A stretch of DNA of 64,000 nucleotides from contig NZ_RAVT01000028.1 in assembly GCF_013464915.1 (NCBI RefSeq), positions 1 through 64,000 of the forward strand. Direction: 5' to 3'. The position numbers and the translations under genes are program-made. The DNA is from Stenotrophomonas maltophilia (lineage in GTDB: Bacteria > Pseudomonadota > Gammaproteobacteria > Xanthomonadales > Xanthomonadaceae). Positions 15,895 to 25,270 of the stretch are shown piece after piece. Each line of letters starts with the position of its first letter. The stretch's first letter is position 1. Under the pieces are notes generated by a model. The model was not told where the DNA came from. It was given only the letters and a program-made list of their open reading frames with translations, and did not search any database.

Positions 15895-16695
15895 TCAGTC
15901 GACGCTCAAAGCACCTTTCAATGCAGCGGTCTTGACCAGCTGCGAGATGACGCCCGGCTTGCCCTTCAATGCCACGCGCGCCAGCACGCGCTGATTGGCC
16001 TTCATTGATTCCTCATAGGCGTCGTAGGACCGCATGCGCGCCTCCCACTCCTGCTGCAGCTTGGCAATGTCGTTTGCCGTACGCAGGGAGTCACTATTCA
16101 CCGCGGACATCGTGCCGGCCAGGTTTCCGTCCCCGCCAAAACGCCAACCCATGATCTCACCAAGCGTCGAATTGATGCTGGGGATGGTCTTCTCAAGAAA
16201 CTCAACCGTCTCGTTGCGCTTGCGGTTTTCCATCATCTGGATGTTCACGCAAAGCTGCTGCTGCTGCGCATACAGGTCGCCAGAGGTGTCGAGGACGAAC
16301 TTCTTCAGCAGGCTTCCTGCACTGAAGCCTGCCGAAGTACGGCAGACGTCTGCAACCATGTAGTCATCTGGAACACGCTCGAGCGTTGCCCCGGGTGGCA
16401 ACCCAAAATTGTTGATCAGACCCTGGATCTGGACCAGCGCGTCCTGATATTCCTGGAACGTCTTTTTCCAGCGAGTCACCTGAGCCGCGTACTCCAGCCC
16501 ATCAGCCTTGATCTGCGCCTTTCCTTGAGCAACGTCCTTCAGCGCCTGCATCAGGTTGCTGAGGTCGAAAACAGGGTAACCACCGGCTGATACCGACGTC
16601 GTGGAGAACATGACCATGCTCCCCAGCAGGATGGCTGCCAGGCGCTTCTGACGCAGACCGCGTTGGCGCTTGTTATTACGGGATGTCATGTTCAT
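15895..16695 (-). CDS. virB5: T4SS minor pilus protein VirB5
   Basis: 266 residues, a VirB5/TrbJ-type helical exported protein that caps the T4SS pilus. The signal peptide LAAILLGSMVMFSTTSVSAG ends before GYPVFDLSNLMQALKDVAQG, followed by long helices including TFQEYQDALVQIQGLINNFG and DIAKLQQEWEARMRSYDAYE. Three Met codons are in frame; ATG at 16695 is chosen because GGAG sits six bases upstream, whereas the Met at 16722 has none. It lies between virB4 and virB6, its standard X-T4SS place. Confidence 0.88.
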   Translation of the reverse strand: MNMTSRNNKRQRGLRQKRLAAILLGSMVMFSTTSVSAGGYPVFDLSNLMQALKDVAQGKAQIKADGLEYAAQVTRWKKTFQEYQDALVQIQGLINNFGLPPGATLERVPDDYMVADVCRTSAGFSAGSLLKKFVLDTSGDLYAQQQQLCVNIQMMENRKRNETVEFLEKTIPSINSTLGEIMGWRFGGDGNLAGTMSAVNSDSLRTANDIAKLQQEWEARMRSYDAYEESMKANQRVLARVALKGKPGVISQLVKTAALKGALSVD

Positions 16696-16746
16696 GTTCT
16701 TCTCCAATGGAATGGATTTCATTCAGCGCTGTTTGATCCAAGGCTT

Positions 16747-19194
16747 TCAGGCCGCATCGGTTTCGGCAGAGGCCTTGGCTTTACCGGAGCCCTTTCGGTT
16801 CTTGTAGAAGTCCTCCAGCCACTGTTCCGGCGTGAGCTCGTCCACGGTGATCCGATTGCGGACTGCAGCCGTCTGCAGCACCCGATGCATGATGTCGATG
16901 TTGTCGGTCGAGGCCGAGATCACCGACAGGATGTCGTCCATGCCGCGCAGGTTGAGCTGGCAGACACTGGAGGCATGGCCCTGCTTGACCAGGAAGCAGC
17001 GCGAGCGCTCGTCCAGTGCCGTGACCACCTTGAACTCCGCCTCGGTCAACTTCAGGCCATCCATGTAGTCGCTCTTGCTGGCGTTCGGGTTCGGCAGCAG
17101 GACGAGCGTGGCGGTCTGCTCGATCAGGGCAGCGGAGATGTCACTCTTCAGCGCGTCTTCCGGGCTCTGGGTGGCGAAGATGCCCAGGCCGTTCTGCTTA
17201 CGGATGGTCTTCTGCTTGTTCTTGGCAAATTCCTTCAGGCCACCCTCACCGTCCAGGATCTTCCAGAATTCGTCCATCACATAGATCAGCGGACGACCGT
17301 CGATCAGCGACTCAAGGCGGTGCAGCAGGTAATTGATGACCGGCACGCGCACTTCGGGGTTGTCGATGATGTCGGTGTAGTCGAAGCCGATGATGTTGGC
17401 CTTGCTCAGATCCACCGTATCGATCGGGTTGTCGAAGACCCAACCCAGCGAATTGCCCGAGGTCCAACGACGCATGCGCGCATAGAGGCCGTCGTCACCC
17501 ATGTTGGGCAGGCTCTTCTGGAAGTTGGTCATGCTGCGCAGGTGCATCGGCGTATCGAGCATGCTCTCCACCGCGCGGTAGATGTCCTCTTCCTCGCGGG
17601 CACTGTACTCGCGCTTGCCAGCCAGAACCTTGATCAGGTCGGCCAGGAACTGCACGTTGGATTCGTTGTTCTCGCACTGGAACGGATTGAAGCCGGTCGG
17701 CGCACCATTTTCCAGGGCCAGATAGTTGCCACCACAGGCGCGCACGAAGATCTCGGCGCCGCGGTCCTTGTCGAAGAAGAAGATGGTCGGCGACGGTTCG
17801 TACTTCTGTACCTGGCTGAGCAGGAAGTTGATCAGCGCGGTCTTGCCGGTACCGGACTTGCCGATGACCATGGTGTTGGCGATCGCCTTCTCACCCAGCG
17901 AATTCTCGGATGGATGGGTGGCATGGAAATTGAAGTAGTACGGCTGGCCGTTGGTGGTCTGCAGCGTGGTCACGCAGTCGCCCCACGGGTTGTTGTGCTG
18001 CTTGCCGGTGGCGAAGTTGTGCAGCGGAGACAGGCCGAGGAAGTTCAGCGAGCTGACGTTGGCCAGCCGCGTGCGGAAGCGCCAGTTGGCCGGCAACTGC
18101 GAATAGAACGACGAGGTGACCGCCAGATCTTCCTTGGTCGACACGAATCCGGCGTTGGACAGCTCGGCACGGGTCGAGGCCACGTTCTGCGACAGCTTGG
18201 CCTGGCTGTCGCCGTAGACCGCCATGATGAAGTGGTACTCGCCCAGCACGAAGTTTCCTGACGACAGATGATCCATCGCCTGGTCGAGTTCGACGATCTG
18301 GCTGACCGCCTTGTCGCCCGAGGAAATCATCATGCCCTTGGTCCGGTCCAGCACCTTCAGGGCGTCCTGGCGCCCCATCGGGCTGAACGAATGGGTGATG
18401 ACGTACTCGTAGTCCAGATACTTCAGACCATTGAGGATGCCCGGATAGGTCCCCTCGGCATATTCCTTGATATTCAGGATTGCGCCGAAATGATTGACGC
18501 CATTGGGCGTATTGATCACGAAATCGCCGGTCTTGGCCGAGAACATGTGCCGGCTGACCGGCAGGTAGTCTTTCACTGGCGCCGACAGTACCGGCACCGG
18601 CTCATCGATGCGGTTGATCAGGTAGCCGAACAGCTCCAGCGTTTCGGAAAACACCACGCCGTTCTTGGCTTCGTACATGCCGAGCCGGTACGGCGCGTAG
18701 TCGCGGATCACCGCCTCGACGTTGCCGGCCAGCTCCATCAGCTTCTCGACCGCCTGCTCCTGCTCGGCGCGCAGCTTTTCCACGTTCGCAGACTTCTCCA
18801 CGAAGCGCTTTCCCGCCACCACCGGACGATAGATCATCGTCAGGTACAGCTCGTTCTGCATGATGCGCTGCGAGGACAGCATGCCCATGTACTGGTCGGA
18901 CACATCCTGGTTGAAGCGCTGCTTGTAGTGGCTCTTTCCCTTCAGGGTGCGACGGCGGCGGATGTCATGCACCCAGAAGGCGACGTTGACGAAATCCGGC
19001 GCACGCAGCGTCTGCAGCAACCGGTTGAAAGTATTGTGCCGATGCTCAAGCTCCCATTCTTCGCGCCCCACGAACGGCAGCCCTTCCAGGTGCCAGGTCA
19101 ACAGGTAGTCGCCGCCCGTGGTCTTCACCACATTCGGAGCCACGTGCGACGACAGGGGGATGAATTCGCTGATGGAGGTATCTGGGTTGAACAT
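16747..19194 (-). CDS. virB4: T4SS ATPase VirB4
   Basis: 815-residue VirB4/CagE-type AAA+ ATPase that powers pilus assembly and substrate transfer. Walker A GKSGTGKT is at 445-452. IIGFDYTDIIDNPEVR and LIYVMDEFWKILDGE carry the Walker B Asp-Glu. KTIRKQNGLGIFATQSPEDAL is the typical sensor segment. The start at 19194 (MFNPDTSISEF) has GGAAG upstream; the frame is open to a TTG at 19254 without a ribosome-binding site. The order virB2-virB3-virB4 is kept. Confidence 0.96.
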   Translation of the reverse strand: MFNPDTSISEFIPLSSHVAPNVVKTTGGDYLLTWHLEGLPFVGREEWELEHRHNTFNRLLQTLRAPDFVNVAFWVHDIRRRRTLKGKSHYKQRFNQDVSDQYMGMLSSQRIMQNELYLTMIYRPVVAGKRFVEKSANVEKLRAEQEQAVEKLMELAGNVEAVIRDYAPYRLGMYEAKNGVVFSETLELFGYLINRIDEPVPVLSAPVKDYLPVSRHMFSAKTGDFVINTPNGVNHFGAILNIKEYAEGTYPGILNGLKYLDYEYVITHSFSPMGRQDALKVLDRTKGMMISSGDKAVSQIVELDQAMDHLSSGNFVLGEYHFIMAVYGDSQAKLSQNVASTRAELSNAGFVSTKEDLAVTSSFYSQLPANWRFRTRLANVSSLNFLGLSPLHNFATGKQHNNPWGDCVTTLQTTNGQPYYFNFHATHPSENSLGEKAIANTMVIGKSGTGKTALINFLLSQVQKYEPSPTIFFFDKDRGAEIFVRACGGNYLALENGAPTGFNPFQCENNESNVQFLADLIKVLAGKREYSAREEEDIYRAVESMLDTPMHLRSMTNFQKSLPNMGDDGLYARMRRWTSGNSLGWVFDNPIDTVDLSKANIIGFDYTDIIDNPEVRVPVINYLLHRLESLIDGRPLIYVMDEFWKILDGEGGLKEFAKNKQKTIRKQNGLGIFATQSPEDALKSDISAALIEQTATLVLLPNPNASKSDYMDGLKLTEAEFKVVTALDERSRCFLVKQGHASSVCQLNLRGMDDILSVISASTDNIDIMHRVLQTAAVRNRITVDELTPEQWLEDFYKNRKGSGKAKASAETDAA

Positions 19195-19278
19195 GCGACT
19201 GCTTCCAAAAGGTACTGCCGACAAAGATTCGGAGTTGGCCAGGCGGGCGCTCAACGCCCGCGTGGCCGGATCCAGCCC

Positions 19279-19587
19279 TCAATCCCTGGGGGCTGGCTTG
19301 CTGCGGTAGTGATTCGGGTTGAACACCCACATGCCATCGTGCTCCTGCACGTTGCGCGTCTTGAGCTTGAACATCAGGCGCAGGCCCAGCAGGCGGAAGA
19401 TCATCTCGTCACGCTTGGCCATCTGCCGCATGATGAAGATCGCCACCGGAATGGTCAGCAGAAACCAGAAGTTCGTGTACATGCTCAGCAGCAGCAACCC
19501 ACCGGCCACCATGAAAAATGGCAGGTAGGGAACGCCCAGGAACATCGCTGGGCGCGTGCAGCCCCGGAACAGGACGTTCTTATGCAC
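19279..19587 (-). CDS. virB3: T4SS inner-membrane protein VirB3
   Basis: 102 residues with the family start VLFRGCTRPAMFLGVPYLPF and two adjacent hydrophobic segments (FMVAGGLLLLSMYTNFWFLL and TIPVAIFIM). A basic C-terminal region ends FNPNHYRSKPAPRD. VirB3 partners VirB4 and VirB6 at the inner membrane. Its start overlaps the end of virB2 by 8 bp, implying coupled translation. Confidence 0.93.
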   Translation of the reverse strand: MHKNVLFRGCTRPAMFLGVPYLPFFMVAGGLLLLSMYTNFWFLLTIPVAIFIMRQMAKRDEMIFRLLGLRLMFKLKTRNVQEHDGMWVFNPNHYRSKPAPRD

Positions 19588-20005
19588 TGTAGTACTGGAC
19601 GGCGTGCTTGATCATCTCAAACGCCATGCCGGCGCCGTCGCCGCCACCGCCGACGTTGTCGCAGTTGCCAGCCTCCTTGCCGAGCAGCATGCGCGCGATC
19701 TGGCCTGCCGCACCGATCAGCACGCCGCCGATCAGGATCGGGGCCACGTCACCGATGCGCTTGTGGGCAAACGCGATCTGATAACCGGCGAAGATCACGG
19801 CAATCGTGACCACGGCGATCGAGGCCATGTTCAGCAGGCCGTTGATGTTGGAGAAGAAGCCGCAGACCTTGCCATCGGTACCACCGAAGTCGGTGCCGCC
19901 GGCCAGGGCCTGGGGAGCGAACACGGCACCTGCGAATGCGACGGCCATCAGCATGGTCTTCAGCGTGCGCTGGGCCTGGACGAGGTCGAGATTGAATCGC
20001 TTCAT
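19580..20005 (-). CDS. virB2: T4SS major pilin VirB2
   Basis: 141 residues. AAGGA lies upstream of the ATG at 20005. A long pilin signal (LKTMLMAVAFAGAVFAPQALAGG) is followed by two hydrophobic helices joined by a basic turn: LLNMASIAVVTIAVIFAGYQIAFAHKR and VAPILIGGVLIGAAGQIARM. This two-helix hairpin with GYQ/KR turn is the VirB2 fold. The C-terminus carries a Gly-rich stretch (NVGGGGDGAG) and ends QYYSA. The open frame upstream of 20005 lies over the virB1 end and is not used. Confidence 0.92.
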   Translation of the reverse strand: MKRFNLDLVQAQRTLKTMLMAVAFAGAVFAPQALAGGTDFGGTDGKVCGFFSNINGLLNMASIAVVTIAVIFAGYQIAFAHKRIGDVAPILIGGVLIGAAGQIARMLLGKEAGNCDNVGGGGDGAGMAFEMIKHAVQYYSA

Positions 20006-20078
20006 GGATTGATTTCCTTGTTGATGGACTAACACAACTGAATCGACCAGCCGGGGGACCGGTCGCACCACGACTTCG

Positions 20079-21044
20079 TCAGAACACGAAGGCCGCATCC
20101 CCTGCGGGAATCTGCTGCACCGGCGCACGTGGTGCCGGTGCGTTGTAGAAATTCTGGGTGTCCGCTGCCGGCGCGTTGCGCTCGTTCCAGGGGCGCAGCA
20201 TCACCGGCGCGTCCGACCCGGCAGCCATCCCGGGAAGCTGCTGCGGCATGGTTGACCTGCCCTGTGCCGCAGCGGGCTGCGGATACTGCTGCGGGGCCTG
20301 CTGCGGCATACCGTTTCCGCCCTGTGCCTGCGGTTGCATCATTCGATCGACCGAGCCCAGCACGACGCGCGATACCGCCTGGTCGGCGATGTTCAGCAGG
20401 CTGCCGCGGGCCATCGCACCGGCCGATGGGTAGACGGTGTAGGCCCGGGCCGGGTCATTGGACGGTACGTACACCGGCGCACTGGCCTGGGCGACGATGC
20501 GCGCCTGGGCCGGCGAGACTGTCTGCGGATGATGTTCGACCTTCACTACCCGACGCTCGCCACGACTGACCACGTCGATAGGCGCAACGCCATTGGAGGC
20601 GACCTGCTGGCCACGACGGATGGAGTCGTAGACCTTCTGCACGTAACCGTGGCGGAAGCCGGTCTCGAAGTTGCCCGAGTAGTAGCAGCTGAACGACTTT
20701 CCCCAGTCCTTGCCCGAGCGGTTGTAGCACTCGGCGAGGATGCGGGAGCCCGCCTGCAGGTTCGGGCACTGCTGGAAGGCCTTCTCGTAAGAATCCAGAC
20801 CATACTTGGCCAGGTTGTAGCGATTGACCTGGGCCAGGCCAATGGAGAAGTTGTAGCCCTTCTCCTCCAGCATGCGAACGGTGGCCAGCGCCTCGTCGAG
20901 GGCCTTGGGCTGGCGCACCAGGGCGCCGCCGACCACGCCGATGGCGTAGGGGTTGCGCGACGATTCCACGTTGATGACGTGCTGCATCACGTCCATCGAG
21001 ACGGCCATTTCCGGGCACGCCATCATTTCCAGTCCTGGCAGCAT
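20079..21044 (-). CDS. virB1: T4SS lytic transglycosylase VirB1
   Basis: 321 residues. The N-terminal SLT domain carries catalytic Glu27 in VESSRNPYAIG, the FSIGLAQVNRYN motif and CYNRSGKDWGKSFSCYYSGN. It locally opens peptidoglycan for machine assembly. The C-terminal half is a Gln/Pro/Ala-rich low-complexity tail. No classical signal peptide is seen at the N-terminus (MLPGLEMMACPEM), a peculiarity I also recall for the X. citri homologue. It lies three bases after virB11. Confidence 0.93.
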   Translation of the reverse strand: MLPGLEMMACPEMAVSMDVMQHVINVESSRNPYAIGVVGGALVRQPKALDEALATVRMLEEKGYNFSIGLAQVNRYNLAKYGLDSYEKAFQQCPNLQAGSRILAECYNRSGKDWGKSFSCYYSGNFETGFRHGYVQKVYDSIRRGQQVASNGVAPIDVVSRGERRVVKVEHHPQTVSPAQARIVAQASAPVYVPSNDPARAYTVYPSAGAMARGSLLNIADQAVSRVVLGSVDRMMQPQAQGGNGMPQQAPQQYPQPAAAQGRSTMPQQLPGMAAGSDAPVMLRPWNERNAPAADTQNFYNAPAPRAPVQQIPAGDAAFVF

Positions 21045-21047
21045 TGG

Positions 21048-22091
21048 TCAGCCCTCCTGCCCCTGGGCACGCCCAGGATTGAAATCAATACCGGTGATAT
21101 AGCGCGAGCCTGCGTGCGCCTTGATATGCACGACGATGTCGATGGTCATCATCAGCAGTCGCTTGATGACGTTGAATTCCAGACCGGATCCTTCAGTCGA
21201 TGCCTTCACCATGAGGGCCAACTGGTCCCAGGTCTGCTCCGGACTGCCTGCATGGCAGCTGGTGATCGAACCCGGGTGGCCCGATGCGCAGTTGCGGATG
21301 AAGTAGAACGCCTCGTCACCGCGCAGCTCGGCCAGGATGATGCGCTCGGGCTTCATGCGCAGGCAGGCTTCCATGCAGCTCTTGGCACTGACATTGCTGG
21401 TGCTCTGCCCACCCTTGGAGTACAGCAGATGCACCACATTGGGTTGGGTCAGAAACAGCTCGCGCGCGTCCTCGATCGTGACCAGGCGTTCGTTGTCCGG
21501 AATATGATTGACCAGCGCTTTCATGAAGGTGGTCTTGCCGCTACCGGTCGCACCGGATACCACGATGTTCTTGCGGTACATCACCGCACGCCGGAAGAAC
21601 TCGGCGTACTCGCGCTGCTGACGCAGCTCCAGCAGCTCGCGATCCTGCTCGCTCAGACTGCCATCCTGTTCCAGGATCTGGTTGAAGAAGCCATCCTCGT
21701 GGTACTGGGTGAGCGACTTGGTGTGCTTGGACGGCAGGCGGATCGTGATCGAGACCTTGCCGGCATCACAGGCCGGTGGAATCACGAACTGCGCACGCTG
21801 CCCGGTCGGGAAGGTCAGCGAGACGACCGGATCGGCATCGGTGATGCGCTGGCCGGTGTTGCTCTCATTGACGACAGCCGTGCAGAACTGCCGGGCCCGC
21901 TCGAAGGTCAGGCCCGGCACGTCCACCCGCTGCCACCCGGCCCGGGTTTCCAGGTACAGCTCACCGGGACGGTTGATGCAGATTTCCGTCACTTCCGGGG
22001 ATGTCATGTACTCGGCGATGCCCAGCACTTCGTACTGATAGCGCAGGAAATCGCTGGAGACGAGGGCGAGGGGTGACACTTCGGCGTCCAT
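21048..22091 (-). CDS. virB11: T4SS ATPase VirB11
   Basis: 347-residue hexameric traffic ATPase of the VirB11/PulE superfamily. Walker A GATGSGKT is at 180-187, the Asp box is seen in RLVTIEDARELFL, Walker B is seen as RIILAELRGDEAFYF, and the His box as GHPGSITSCHAGS. It switches the complex between pilus assembly and substrate transfer and binds at the cytosolic face with VirB4 and VirD4. It ends three bases before virB1 starts and begins 14 bp after the virB10 stop, so it is cotranscribed. Confidence 0.96.
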   Translation of the reverse strand: MDAEVSPLALVSSDFLRYQYEVLGIAEYMTSPEVTEICINRPGELYLETRAGWQRVDVPGLTFERARQFCTAVVNESNTGQRITDADPVVSLTFPTGQRAQFVIPPACDAGKVSITIRLPSKHTKSLTQYHEDGFFNQILEQDGSLSEQDRELLELRQQREYAEFFRRAVMYRKNIVVSGATGSGKTTFMKALVNHIPDNERLVTIEDARELFLTQPNVVHLLYSKGGQSTSNVSAKSCMEACLRMKPERIILAELRGDEAFYFIRNCASGHPGSITSCHAGSPEQTWDQLALMVKASTEGSGLEFNVIKRLLMMTIDIVVHIKAHAGSRYITGIDFNPGRAQGQEG

Positions 22092-22105
22092 GGTTGTTCT
22101 TCGGG

Positions 22106-23362
22106 TTACCGGCGCGGGTTGAGCACGTTGGTGAAGTCAACGTCCTTGGCGACGTAGACGTTCACGATGGTGCCCTGGTTGATGGTGACGGTCGGCGGGC
22201 GGTTCGAACTGGTCAGGGCTTCGTTGGCCAGACGCTCCATCGTGCGCGCGGTGGCGCTTTCATAGGGCGAACGAACGGCGAAACCGTTGCTGGAAACCGT
22301 CGTCGACTCCGGGCCATGCTCGGCTGCGGCGTACTTGAAGGCATCGGCGATCAGGCTGATCATCAGCGCAGACGCAATGCGGCTGCCCCAGTGCGCGCTG
22401 TACTGGCCTGGATGACCGGCACCGCCCAGCTGATCCACGCCCGGGCTGGACATGGCCACGTCGATGCCATTGGGGGTGGTGATGCGATCCCAGATCACTT
22501 CCACGCGCTTGCCCTTGGGACCGCCGCCGTAAGCACCGTAGATCTTGGAACCCTTCGGCAGCAGCAGGCTGCGGCCGTTGATCGAGTAGACCGGCTCGGT
22601 CAACAGGCACGACGTATAACCTGCAAGATCGGTGATGATGCGGGTCTCCAGCACGCAACGCAGGTAGGTGCCACGCACCAGCAGTGCATCGGGGCTCCGG
22701 ATGTAGGAAGCATTGGACACATCATCCACGTCAGGCCCGCGGCGCACCTTGGCCGGCGGAGCGTTGCCGCTCTGCGCCTGTATCGCAGCCAACGTGGCCT
22801 GCATGTAGGGATCATCGTTGTCCCCTGCTGCGGCCTGGCCGCCAGCTTCGCCCGTGCCCACGCCTGCGCCACCACTACCGGCGATGCGGCGATCCAGCAG
22901 GCTCGGGCCGCGCTCGATCTCGCGCTCGGGTGCGGCACGCGGAATGTAGGTCGGGCCCATCGTTTCCTGCGGCGGCGGCGGCGGCAGCATCGGAATGGGC
23001 TCGGCGGCCTCCCGGGCAGCCTCGCGAATCGCGGAGGGCGCCATGGTCGGCAGATCGGGAGTGCTCGAACGTGCGACCTGCGGCGGCGCCTTGGCGTCGT
23101 CAGCGTCGTCCTTGCCCTTGCGCAGCAGCAGGAAACCCATGGCCAGCAACAACACCAGGATGCCGCCGAGGAACAACAGCGCCTTGCGGTTCAAGCGCTG
23201 CTCTTCCGCAGAGCGAAGCTGCGGAGCGCTGGCATCCAGGTCCGGTGTCGCCTCGGCCTGCGCATGCCCGTAATAGGGGTTCGCCGGTGGCTCCTGAGCC
23301 GCAGGGCCCTGCCCGTACGGAGACGGATTTGGATCGTTGTCGGGAGTGTTCTGCTGGCTCAT
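22106..23362 (-). CDS. virB10: T4SS core complex protein VirB10
   Basis: 418 residues spanning both membranes. A cytosolic Pro/Gln-rich N-terminus is followed by one inner-membrane helix at 61-80 (ALLFLGGILVLLLAMGFLLL), a Pro-rich periplasmic linker (PIPMLPPPPPQE), and the VirB10/TrbI beta-barrel domain. That domain contains YLRCVLETRIITDLAGYTSC, LLPKGSKIYGAY and GIDVAMSSPGVDQLG and includes the outer-membrane antenna. It overlaps virB9 by 4 bp. Confidence 0.95.
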   Translation of the reverse strand: MSQQNTPDNDPNPSPYGQGPAAQEPPANPYYGHAQAEATPDLDASAPQLRSAEEQRLNRKALLFLGGILVLLLAMGFLLLRKGKDDADDAKAPPQVARSSTPDLPTMAPSAIREAAREAAEPIPMLPPPPPQETMGPTYIPRAAPEREIERGPSLLDRRIAGSGGAGVGTGEAGGQAAAGDNDDPYMQATLAAIQAQSGNAPPAKVRRGPDVDDVSNASYIRSPDALLVRGTYLRCVLETRIITDLAGYTSCLLTEPVYSINGRSLLLPKGSKIYGAYGGGPKGKRVEVIWDRITTPNGIDVAMSSPGVDQLGGAGHPGQYSAHWGSRIASALMISLIADAFKYAAAEHGPESTTVSSNGFAVRSPYESATARTMERLANEALTSSNRPPTVTINQGTIVNVYVAKDVDFTNVLNPRR

Positions 23363-24138
23363 TTCTTCACGTTCCTTCGCAGGCCGACGACGAAGTCGCC
23401 GTGGCGGATGACCAGGTACGGGTAGGTCCCGTGCACGATCAGCGTATTGCCCTCAACCGTGGTGTTGACCACGAAATCCTCGCCGTACTCCTTCTCGCGG
23501 CCGAACACGGCCGGGAAGATACCGGTCTTGTACTCGGGCGAGTTGGGCAGTTTCAGATAGGTGAAACGGCCATCGTCGTAGGCGTTGACCGGGATCAGCC
23601 ACCCCATCTTCTTCGCCTTGCTGGTCGAATAGGAGTAGTTGAAGTTGTATTGGCGATCCTTGGCCAGCTCGGTACTCAGCAGCGGCTGCGCCTCTTCCTC
23701 GACCGCTGCCTGGGCAGGCCCGAAGACGGTGTCATTCGGATAGACGAAGGCGATCTTGTACTGCACGCCGGCGCGACGCGCCTGCTCAAGCTGGCGCCAG
23801 TCGGTGGCAACGACCTTCAGCTCGAAAATGTACGAATGGGTCTCGGTACGCACCATCATGTTGGTGTCGACGTCGACGTTCTTCGGCTTGAGGTAGAACA
23901 CGTTCTCGCGCCGGGTCAGTTCCCAGCCGCTGCTGAAGCCGGTGCTGTAGTCGAGGATCTTCTCGTTCGGGCTCAGCTCGATCTGGGTGGTGAGGCCCAG
24001 GCCGGTGCGAACCGGGTAGATGCGGTCCTTCTCGTACTCGTAGTGGTCAACTGCCTGTGCCATCGCCGCGCCGGAGAACACCAGCGACAGCAACGACAGC
24101 AGCGCCCACGCGCTTCCCCTGACTTTTCGACTACTCAT
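23359..24138 (-). CDS. virB9: T4SS core complex protein VirB9
   Basis: 259 residues with a signal peptide (LLSLLSLVFSGAAMAQ). The N-terminal domain begins DHYEYEKDRIYPVRTGLGLT and the C-terminal beta-sandwich contains YNFNYSYSTS and PVNAYDDGRFTYLKLP, followed by VVNTTVEGNTLIVHG, the family signature. It forms the core ring with VirB7 and VirB10. It overlaps both neighbours by 4 bp (ATGA type), showing tight translational coupling in the operon. Confidence 0.95.
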   Translation of the reverse strand: MSSRKVRGSAWALLSLLSLVFSGAAMAQAVDHYEYEKDRIYPVRTGLGLTTQIELSPNEKILDYSTGFSSGWELTRRENVFYLKPKNVDVDTNMMVRTETHSYIFELKVVATDWRQLEQARRAGVQYKIAFVYPNDTVFGPAQAAVEEEAQPLLSTELAKDRQYNFNYSYSTSKAKKMGWLIPVNAYDDGRFTYLKLPNSPEYKTGIFPAVFGREKEYGEDFVVNTTVEGNTLIVHGTYPYLVIRHGDFVVGLRRNVKK

Positions 24139-25181
24139 CGGTTGCTTGCTCCATCAGCATTTCCGGTGGAATGGTTCGGTGCCGGCATCATTGCCGGCTG
24201 CCCCGGCGCGCCCTGCCCCGGCATCGGTTGCCCCTGGACCGGCTGGCCCTGCATGGGCGCACCCTGCATCGGCTGCATCTGTCCATTGGCCGGCACCGCG
24301 ACAGGCTGACCGGTGGCGGGGTCGATCATGGTGGCGGCGGCCGGATTGTTCGGGTCGTACATGCCCTGCGCCTGCTGCGCAGCGAGTTGGGCCTGCTGCG
24401 CAGCATCCTGGGCCTGCTGCTGCATGGCGCCGTCATCCGGCACGGGCACGCCACGCGCATAGTCGTTGTCGACACGGTACTCGGTAACCTGGAACGCCAA
24501 TGGGTTGAGCACCCGGTCCTGTTCGGACAGCGCGAGATTCTGGTTGTACTGGAAGCGCATGGTGACCAGCTGGTTGTCCAGATAGGTCGATGCCCCCGTG
24601 CGCTTGTCGAGCAGGCTGCGCTGGATGCGCACGGACGCGCCGCGGAAGCTGCCGTTGGCCTGCGCGCCCAGCGGGGTGATGCTGAGGATCTTGACCCTGA
24701 TCGCCTTGCCCCGTCCGTACATCACGAAGGGGTTCTGCGGATTGTTGCCGGCATAGCGCTGCTTCATGCTTGCGCCGACGGGATCGCTGGACATGACGAA
24801 CACCAGCTCCCAGTCGCGCAACCCCATCACCGCGGAGTCGTACGACTCGCGCGCCAGTACGTACTGGGCGACATTGCTGCGGTTGACCGCTTCATTGGTG
24901 GTGATCGTCTCGCCCTGGAACGTGCCCCTCAGGCGCGCCACCGTGGCCGTGCCTGTGTAGGCATCGGCCATCACCAGGAACGGCACCTTCTCCTTCAGCG
25001 GCAGCATGTAGTAGTAGCCGCCAGCCAGTGCCAGCGACATCAGCAATGAGCCGGTGGCCACCCACCACGCACGTCGTTCGCTGCGACGCGCCATGTCGGC
25101 CACGGTGATCTCGTAGCTGACCGCCTTGGCGACCGACTGCTCGACCTTGGGACTATTGCCGGGATCCTTCTTGCGGAACAT
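24135..25181 (-). CDS. virB8: T4SS inner-membrane protein VirB8
   Basis: 348 residues: a short cytosolic N-terminus, one transmembrane helix at about 39-59 (WWVATGSLLMSLALAGGYYY) and a periplasmic NTF2-like domain with VAQYVLARESYDSAVM and GRGKAIRVKILSITPL. A tail of about 110 residues rich in Gln, Pro, Met and Gly repeats follows (AAQQAQLAAQQAQG, then Met-Gln-Gly-Pro units). The repeated QGxPMQG units make the tail much longer than in classical VirB8. Confidence 0.94.
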   Translation of the reverse strand: MFRKKDPGNSPKVEQSVAKAVSYEITVADMARRSERRAWWVATGSLLMSLALAGGYYYMLPLKEKVPFLVMADAYTGTATVARLRGTFQGETITTNEAVNRSNVAQYVLARESYDSAVMGLRDWELVFVMSSDPVGASMKQRYAGNNPQNPFVMYGRGKAIRVKILSITPLGAQANGSFRGASVRIQRSLLDKRTGASTYLDNQLVTMRFQYNQNLALSEQDRVLNPLAFQVTEYRVDNDYARGVPVPDDGAMQQQAQDAAQQAQLAAQQAQGMYDPNNPAAATMIDPATGQPVAVPANGQMQPMQGAPMQGQPVQGQPMPGQGAPGQPAMMPAPNHSTGNADGASNR

Positions 25182-25270
25182 GGATTCTTCCGTACTGCTG
25201 AAACATCAATGGGCGTGGAGCCCCTGCGACAGGCGCGGGGAGCAGCACGTTCGATGGTTTCGAGGTGGAC